Origin: Actinomycetota bacterium
GTDB lineage: Bacteria; Actinomycetota; Actinomycetes; Streptosporangiales; Streptosporangiaceae
Assembly: GCA_003168255.1 (NCBI GenBank)
Contig: PMSU01000035.1
Location: 18,276 to 65,499 of the forward strand
Length of the DNA stretch: 47,224 nucleotides
Direction: 5' to 3'
Position numbers and translations under genes: made by a program. This document shows, piece after piece, positions 42,750 to 47,224 of this stretch. Position 1 is the stretch's first letter. The number at the start of each line of letters is the position of its first letter. The notes under the pieces were generated by a model. It was not told where the DNA came from. It did not search any database and was given only the letters and a program-made list of their open reading frames with translations.

Positions 42750-44209
42750 CAGCCAACCTGTCCACCCTGACCGGCATGGAAACCCCCACTGACCTGCTGA
42801 TCGGCGGTGAATGGACCGGCGGGCGCGGCGGCGGCCGACTTCCGGTGATCGATCCTGCCACTGAGGACGTACTGGTCGAGGTGGCAGACGGCACGGCGCA
42901 GGACGCGCTTGACGCGGTGGCCGCCGCCCACCAGGCGCTGCCGCAGTGGTCGGCCACGCCGCCGCGGCAGCGGGCCGAGTGCCTGCGACGGGCCTTCGGC
43001 CTGATGACCGACCGAGCCGAATCGCTGGCCAGGCTGATGGTCCTGGAGAACGGCAAGGCGCTTCGTGACGCCCGCGCCGAGGCGCTGTACTCGGCCGAGT
43101 TCTTTCGCTGGTACGCGGAGGAGGCGGTCCGCATCGAGGGCTCGGTGCAGATCGCGCCGTCGGGGGCCAACCGGATCCTGGTCCAGCTTCAGCCGGTCGG
43201 GGTCAGCGTGCTCATCACGCCGTGGAACTTCCCGGCCGCCATGGCCACCCGCAAGATCGGGCCCGCGCTCGCGGCCGGCTGCACGGTGGTGCTAAAGCCG
43301 GCCGGGGAGACGCCGCTCACCGCGCTGGCGGTGGCGTCCATCCTTCAGGAGGCCGGGGTACCGGCCGGCGTGGTCAACGTGGTGCCGACCTCGTCGTCCG
43401 GGCCCGTTGTGTCGGCGATGATGGCCGACTCGCGGGTCAGGAAGTTGTCCTTTACCGGTTCCACCGAGGTGGGGCGCGTGCTGCTCCGCCAGGCCGCGCA
43501 GACCGTGACGAACTGCTCGATGGAGCTTGGCGGCAACGCGCCGTTCATCGTCTTCGAGGACGCCGACATCGAGGCCGCCGTGGAGGGCGCGCTGATCGCC
43601 AAGATGCGCAACGGGGGAGAGGCGTGCACCGCCGCGAACAGGTTCTACCTGCACGACGCGATCGCCGACGAGTTCACTGCGGCCTTCTCCGCCCGGCTGG
43701 CCAAGATGGCTGTGGGACCGGGCCTGGACGATGGCACCGATATCGGACCGCTGGTGAACTCCGACACCCGCTCGAAGGTCGCCGAACTGGTGGATAAGGC
43801 GGCCGCGGCCGGTGGCAAGGTGCTGATGGGCGGCAGCGCGCCGGACCGGCGTGGCTACTATTACCTGCCCACGGTCCTGGCCGACGTGCCCTCAGATGCC
43901 GGCATCCTGGCCGCCGAGATCTTTGGCCCGGTGGCACCGATGGTGCGTTTCACCGCGGAGGACGAGGTGATCGGCCTGGCCAACGACACCGAGTACGGGC
44001 TGGTCTCCTACCTGTACAGCGGCGACCTTCGCCGCTGCCTGCGGGTCGCCGAAGCGCTCGAGGCTGGCATGGTCGGGATCAACCGCGGCATCGTGTCAGA
44101 CCCGGCGGCACCGTTCGGCGGAGTAAAGCAATCCGGGATCGGACGCGAGGGCGGGCACCACGGGCTGCTCGAATTCAGCGAGACCAAGTACATAGCGGTG
44201 GACTGGTGA
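42746..44209 (+). CDS. NAD(P)-dependent aldehyde dehydrogenase, succinate-semialdehyde type
   Basis: A 487-residue class 3-fold ALDH. The catalytic Glu is in MELGGNAPFIV and the nucleophile Cys in NGGEACTAANRF, a motif typical of succinate-semialdehyde dehydrogenases (GabD). The Rossmann phosphate segment PWNFPAAM and the FGGVKQSGIGREGG C-terminal motif are present. It would oxidise succinate semialdehyde or a related omega-oxo acid to the acid. GTG at 42746 overlaps a dead E1-beta frame, which may still couple its translation. It ends 26 bp before pafA. Confidence 0.93.
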   Translation: MTANLSTLTGMETPTDLLIGGEWTGGRGGGRLPVIDPATEDVLVEVADGTAQDALDAVAAAHQALPQWSATPPRQRAECLRRAFGLMTDRAESLARLMVLENGKALRDARAEALYSAEFFRWYAEEAVRIEGSVQIAPSGANRILVQLQPVGVSVLITPWNFPAAMATRKIGPALAAGCTVVLKPAGETPLTALAVASILQEAGVPAGVVNVVPTSSSGPVVSAMMADSRVRKLSFTGSTEVGRVLLRQAAQTVTNCSMELGGNAPFIVFEDADIEAAVEGALIAKMRNGGEACTAANRFYLHDAIADEFTAAFSARLAKMAVGPGLDDGTDIGPLVNSDTRSKVAELVDKAAAAGGKVLMGGSAPDRRGYYYLPTVLADVPSDAGILAAEIFGPVAPMVRFTAEDEVIGLANDTEYGLVSYLYSGDLRRCLRVAEALEAGMVGINRGIVSDPAAPFGGVKQSGIGREGGHHGLLEFSETKYIAVDW

Positions 44210-44223
44210 GGCACGACAGGCCG

Positions 44224-44229
44224 TAGCCT
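44224..44229 (+). promoter_or_regulatory. -10 element for leaderless pafA
   Basis: TAGCCT followed by 6 nt and the GTG at 44236. No ribosome site is present. pafA thus seems to have its own promoter, separate from the aldehyde dehydrogenase. Confidence 0.5.
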
Positions 44230-44235
44230 TGCGGT

Positions 44236-45594
44236 GTGGATAGACGGATCTTTGGCCTGGAGAACGAGTACGGCGTCACCTGTACCTTTCACGGCCAGCG
44301 GCGGCTGTCGCCGGACGAGGTAGCCAGGTACCTATTCCGCCGGGTGGTGTCCTGGGGCCGGAGCAGCAACGTCTTCCTGCGCAACGGCGCACGGCTCTAC
44401 CTGGACGTGGGCTCTCACCCGGAGTACGCGACGCCCGAGTGCGACGACGTGCTGGACCTCGTCGCGCACGACAAGGCGGGCGAGCGGATCCTGGAAGGGC
44501 TGCTGCTCGACGCCGACCGGCGGCTGCGCGAGGAAGGCATCGCCGGGGACATCTACCTGTTCAAGAACAACACGGACTCGGCCGGAAACTCCTACGGGTG
44601 CCATGAGAACTACCTGGTCGGACGGCACGGTGAGTTCGGCAGGCTGGCCGACATCCTGATCCCGTTCCTGGTCACCAGGCAGATCATCTGCGGCGCGGGC
44701 AAGGTGCTCCAGACGCCGCGCGGCGCGGTCTACTGCGTGAGCCAGCGGGCCGAGCACATCTGGGAAGGCGTGTCGTCCGCGACCACCAGGTCCCGGCCCA
44801 TCATCAACACCCGCGACGAGCCGCACGCCGATGCCGAGCGGTTCCGGCGCCTGCACGTCATCGTGGGCGACTCCAACATGAGCGAGACCACCATGATGCT
44901 CAAGGTCGGCTCGACCGACCTGGTGCTGCGCATGATCGAGGCCGGCACGGTGATGCGGGACCTGAGCCTGGAGAACCCGATCAGGGCGATCAGGGAGGTC
45001 AGCCACGACATGACCGGGCGCCGCAAGGTGCGGCTGGCCAACGGCCGCGAGGTATGCGCGCTCGACATCCAGCGGGAGTACCTGGCCAAGGCCACCGACT
45101 TTACCGACCGGCGGGGCAGCGATGCGGTCTCCCGCAAGGTACTCGCCCTGTGGCGCCGGACGCTGGACGCGGTCGAATCGGGTGACCTCGGGCTGGTCGC
45201 CCGCGAGATCGACTGGGTCACCAAATACCAGCTGATCGAGCGATACCGAGCCAAGCATGACCTGCCGCTCTCGGCCCCCCGGGTGGCCCAGCTCGACCTC
45301 GCCTATCACGACGTGCACCGCGGCAGGGGGCTGTACTACCTGCTCCAGCGGCGCGGGATGGTCGAGCGCGCGGTCCGTGACCTCGACATCTTCCAGGCGA
45401 AATCCATCCCGCCGCAGACAACCCGGGCGCGGCTGCGCGGCGAGTTCATCAAGCGCGCGCAGGAAAGGCGGCGTGATTTCACCGTGGACTGGGTACACCT
45501 GAAGCTGAACGATCAGACGCAGCGGACCGTGCTGTGCAAGGACCCGTTCCGCTCGACGGACGAGCGGGTGGAGAAGTTGATCGCCGGAATGTAG
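44236..45594 (+). CDS. pafA: Pup-protein ligase
   Basis: A 452-residue glutamine-synthetase-like ligase that links the deamidated Pup C-terminal Glu side chain to substrate lysines, using [19 protein letters not shown] carries the Mg/ATP ligand Glu. [16 protein letters not shown] contains the catalytic-base Asp. [11 protein letters not shown] and [13 protein letters not shown] are shared with Dop at 10570; PafA lacks the Dop loop. It sits 30 kb from prcA, whereas in streptomycetes they are only a few genes apart. Downstream is an FKBP gene, as in Streptomyces, so this is the other end of the conserved locus. Confidence 0.97.
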   Translation: MDRRIFGLENEYGVTCTFHGQRRLSPDEVARYLFRRVVSWGRSSNVFLRNGARLYLDVGSHPEYATPECDDVLDLVAHDKAGERILEGLLLDADRRLREEGIAGDIYLFKNNTDSAGNSYGCHENYLVGRHGEFGRLADILIPFLVTRQIICGAGKVLQTPRGAVYCVSQRAEHIWEGVSSATTRSRPIINTRDEPHADAERFRRLHVIVGDSNMSETTMMLKVGSTDLVLRMIEAGTVMRDLSLENPIRAIREVSHDMTGRRKVRLANGREVCALDIQREYLAKATDFTDRRGSDAVSRKVLALWRRTLDAVESGDLGLVAREIDWVTKYQLIERYRAKHDLPLSAPRVAQLDLAYHDVHRGRGLYYLLQRRGMVERAVRDLDIFQAKSIPPQTTRARLRGEFIKRAQERRRDFTVDWVHLKLNDQTQRTVLCKDPFRSTDERVEKLIAGM

Positions 45595-45671
45595 GCGGCC
45601 GGAAGTACATCAAAGCCGCGCCACTCCGTCAACCCCGGTAGGCTGGCCGCGCCCATGTAGTCAAATCCGGG

Positions 45672-46634
45672 ATGGTTATGCGACGCTTCGCTATTATTTT
45701 CGCTCCGCTTCTGCTTGCCTCCGTTGCCCTAGTGGGCTGCGGTAGCTCGTCGGGCGGAGCTGCCCCCGCCGCTGCGGTAACCGTCACCGGAACCTTTGGC
45801 AAAGCGCCGGCCGTCAAGATCCCCGCCGTGAAGGCGGGCAGCAAACTAGACGTGCAGACCCTGATCCACGGAACAGGGCCCACGCTGGCCAGCACGGACG
45901 CGTTCGTCGGCAACTACGTCGTCTACATCTGGAGCGGGACAACCAACAAGCTGGCGCAGAGCACATTCAAAACCGTGCCCGCCCTGTTCTCCGGCAAGCT
46001 GCTGCCTGGGCTCGAGGACGCCGTGAAGGGCCAGAAAATCGGCAGCCGGGTGCTCGCGGTGATCCCGCCGGCCGACGGGTACGGCAAGGCGGGGAACTCC
46101 CAAGGCGGGGTGAAGCCGACCGACACCCTGGTCTTCGTGGTGGACATGATCAAGGCCTTCGCCGCGGACGCGTCGGCCGCCGGGAAGTCCGTCTCCAGCG
46201 GCGGTAACGGGCTTCCGACGGTCACGGCCAGTGCGGCGGGCGCCGCGCCGACCATCACGATCCCGCACAGCGGCAAAGCGCCTTCCACCCTGGCCGCAAA
46301 GACGCTGATCCAGGGCACGGGTCCGGCGATCACCAAGGGCCAGTACGTCGTGGCGCAGTACGTCGGCGTCGTCTGGCGCACGGACAAGGTCTTCGACTCT
46401 TCGTGGTCAGACGGTGCTCCGTTCGGCTTCGTGATCGGCGCATCGCCGACCCAGGTCATCCCAGGGTGGAATACCGGCCTGCTCGGCAAAGCCGTGGGCA
46501 GCCGGATCATGCTTTCCATCCCGCCCAAGGACGGGTATGGATCCACCGGCAACTCGCAGGCCGGCATCAAGGGAACCGACACCCTCGTCTTCGTCATCGA
46601 CATACTCGGGGCCTACAGCCCGCAAGCGTCTTGA
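45672..46634 (+). CDS. two-domain FKBP-type peptidyl-prolyl isomerase lipoprotein
   Basis: A 320-residue exported lipoprotein. The signal ends in the lipobox LVGC (about residue 23). Two FKBP domains follow (about 60-160 and 205-315). The second has the full active-site pattern: VVAQYVGVVW, KVFDSSW (FD motif), VIPGWNTGLLG and IPPKDGYG. The first keeps IPPADGYG and LPGLEDAVKG but has LAQSTF in place of FDSS and lacks the conserved Tyr, so it may not be catalytic. It folds or isomerises exported proteins. The start could be ATG 45672 or 45678. The order pafA-FKBP matches other actinomycetes. Confidence 0.9.
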   Translation: MVMRRFAIIFAPLLLASVALVGCGSSSGGAAPAAAVTVTGTFGKAPAVKIPAVKAGSKLDVQTLIHGTGPTLASTDAFVGNYVVYIWSGTTNKLAQSTFKTVPALFSGKLLPGLEDAVKGQKIGSRVLAVIPPADGYGKAGNSQGGVKPTDTLVFVVDMIKAFAADASAAGKSVSSGGNGLPTVTASAAGAAPTITIPHSGKAPSTLAAKTLIQGTGPAITKGQYVVAQYVGVVWRTDKVFDSSWSDGAPFGFVIGASPTQVIPGWNTGLLGKAVGSRIMLSIPPKDGYGSTGNSQAGIKGTDTLVFVIDILGAYSPQAS

Positions 46635-46676
46635 CCGGGGCCGCACTGGCGTGCGGCTGATCGCGGAGTCGCCGGG

Positions 46677-47111
46677 TCAGGCGCCGTCGCTCTTCCGGTC
46701 GGTGACCGCGTCCATGACCAGGCCGACGCCGATGGCGAGCATCCATACGTCCTTGGCGATCGGTATGCCCTGCTGCGTGGGCATCGGGCTGCCCTCCTTG
46801 TGCATTCCGGGCGTGCGGACGTAGAGCCCGAGCAGACCGGCTGAGAAGACGGTCAGCCCGGCGCCGGCCAGCACAGCGGGAACGACGGGCAGCAGCAGCG
46901 CCGCGCCCAGGGCGAGCTCGCTGGCCGACAGCAGCCGGGCGAAATCCTTTGGCCGCATCTTGGCCAGGAACGGGTACGTGCCCGCCGCCATGCCGTGCAG
47001 CCGGGCCGCGGTCTCGTCGTCGGCGGACCACTTGCCGATCCCCGAGTTGAGTATGAACGCGCCCGTCGCGAACCGGCCCGGCGTCCGGCGCACTTTTGCC
47101 GCAAATCCCAC
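46677..47111 (-). CDS. DoxX-like membrane protein
   Basis: A 144-residue DoxX-type protein with three to four hydrophobic segments (about 15-30, 60-80, 82-100, 118-135). The RPKDFARLLSASELALGAALLLP stretch resembles the conserved helix 2 region of the family (given here only as a guide). It is convergent with the FKBP gene, 42 bp away. GTG at 47111 is preceded by AGGAGG (47116-47121) with 4 nt spacing. The physiological role is not known; relatives affect oxidative stress responses. Confidence 0.78.
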   Translation of the reverse strand: MGFAAKVRRTPGRFATGAFILNSGIGKWSADDETAARLHGMAAGTYPFLAKMRPKDFARLLSASELALGAALLLPVVPAVLAGAGLTVFSAGLLGLYVRTPGMHKEGSPMPTQQGIPIAKDVWMLAIGVGLVMDAVTDRKSDGA

Positions 47112-47187
47112 AAGTCCTCCTCGGCTTCGGTAATCCCTGAAGCCATTCTGGCCCCAGCCGCCGGACGGGCGTCGGACTGGGCCTACT

Positions 47188-47222
47188 TGGATGCCGGCCT
47201 GAGCTGCCTGGATGCCGGCCTG
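47188..47222. repeat. direct repeat at the window edge
   Basis: TGGATGCCGGCCTG occurs at 47188-47201 and 47209-47222 (21-bp period). It may be the start of a repeat-encoding region that runs beyond the window; on the minus strand it would encode QAGIQAA-like heptads. Too little is visible to call a gene. Confidence 0.6.
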
Positions 47223-47224
47223 GG

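Noticed and set aside
1..47224. tRNA genes as integration target of the accessory region
   Set aside because: No T-loop or anticodon arm pattern was found by eye on either strand; a covariance search would settle it.

Overview
The window comes from a high-GC actinomycete (Actinomycetota). The strongest evidence is a complete Pup-proteasome system: ARC/Mpa ATPase, Dop, Pup, PrcB, PrcA and PafA. Supporting traits are GTG starts, many apparently leaderless genes, an ECF42-type sigma factor with a DGPF partner, an F420-reductase-like gene and a class I lysyl-tRNA synthetase. I cannot name a genus. No tRNA, rRNA or CRISPR array was seen.

Layout. (1) 0.3-5.4 kb: two transglutaminase-like genes on + run tail to tail into a three-gene operon on - (circularly permuted ATP-grasp, alpha-E, transglutaminase). 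This is a widespread predicted amidoligase/peptidase system of unknown product. (2) 5.4-14.3 kb: a housekeeping block of RecB-like Fe-S nuclease, M50 site-2 protease, TrmI tRNA methyltransferase, then arc, dop, pup, prcB, prcA. (3) 14.3-44.2 kb: about 30 kb of accessory genes lies between prcA and pafA, genes that sit close together in streptomycetes. It begins with a membrane protein, a TlpA thioredoxin and a nitronate monooxygenase. Next comes a compact three-gene cassette (17.7-19.3 kb): a Tat-exported protein with 12 cysteines in its last 52 residues, a MauE-like membrane protein and a MauD/TlpA-like thioredoxin. Then come a methionine aminopeptidase divergent from an XRE regulator, an acetyltransferase, LysRS-I, a graveyard of broken genes and transposase scraps (22.9-25.5 kb), a tandem GNAT, the ECF42/DGPF pair, more acetyltransferase and hydrolase genes with broken MFS, SDR, MarR and F420-reductase genes, a SnoaL-like protein, a four-gene MacB-like ABC export operon (33.0-40.9 kb), an M24 peptidase-like protein and an aldehyde dehydrogenase. 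(4) 44.2-47.1 kb: pafA, a two-domain FKBP lipoprotein and a DoxX-like protein.

How the parts work together. Dop deamidates the C-terminal Gln of Pup, PafA ligates Pup to lysines, ARC unfolds pupylated proteins through its C-terminal GQYL, and PrcAB degrades them. The most novel-looking system is the 12-cysteine Tat substrate with its own MauE/MauD-type disulfide machinery. It has the gene set and cysteine count of a methylamine dehydrogenase light chain locus, but no tryptophan from which a tryptophan tryptophylquinone cofactor could form, and no large-subunit gene nearby. Other points of interest are a nested perfect palindrome beside a collapsed marR gene, amino-acid repeat tails or loops in PrcA and an ABC permease, an AbrB-like tail on an ABC ATPase, and a repeated TANNNT-(6 to 8 nt)-start signature that marks leaderless genes.
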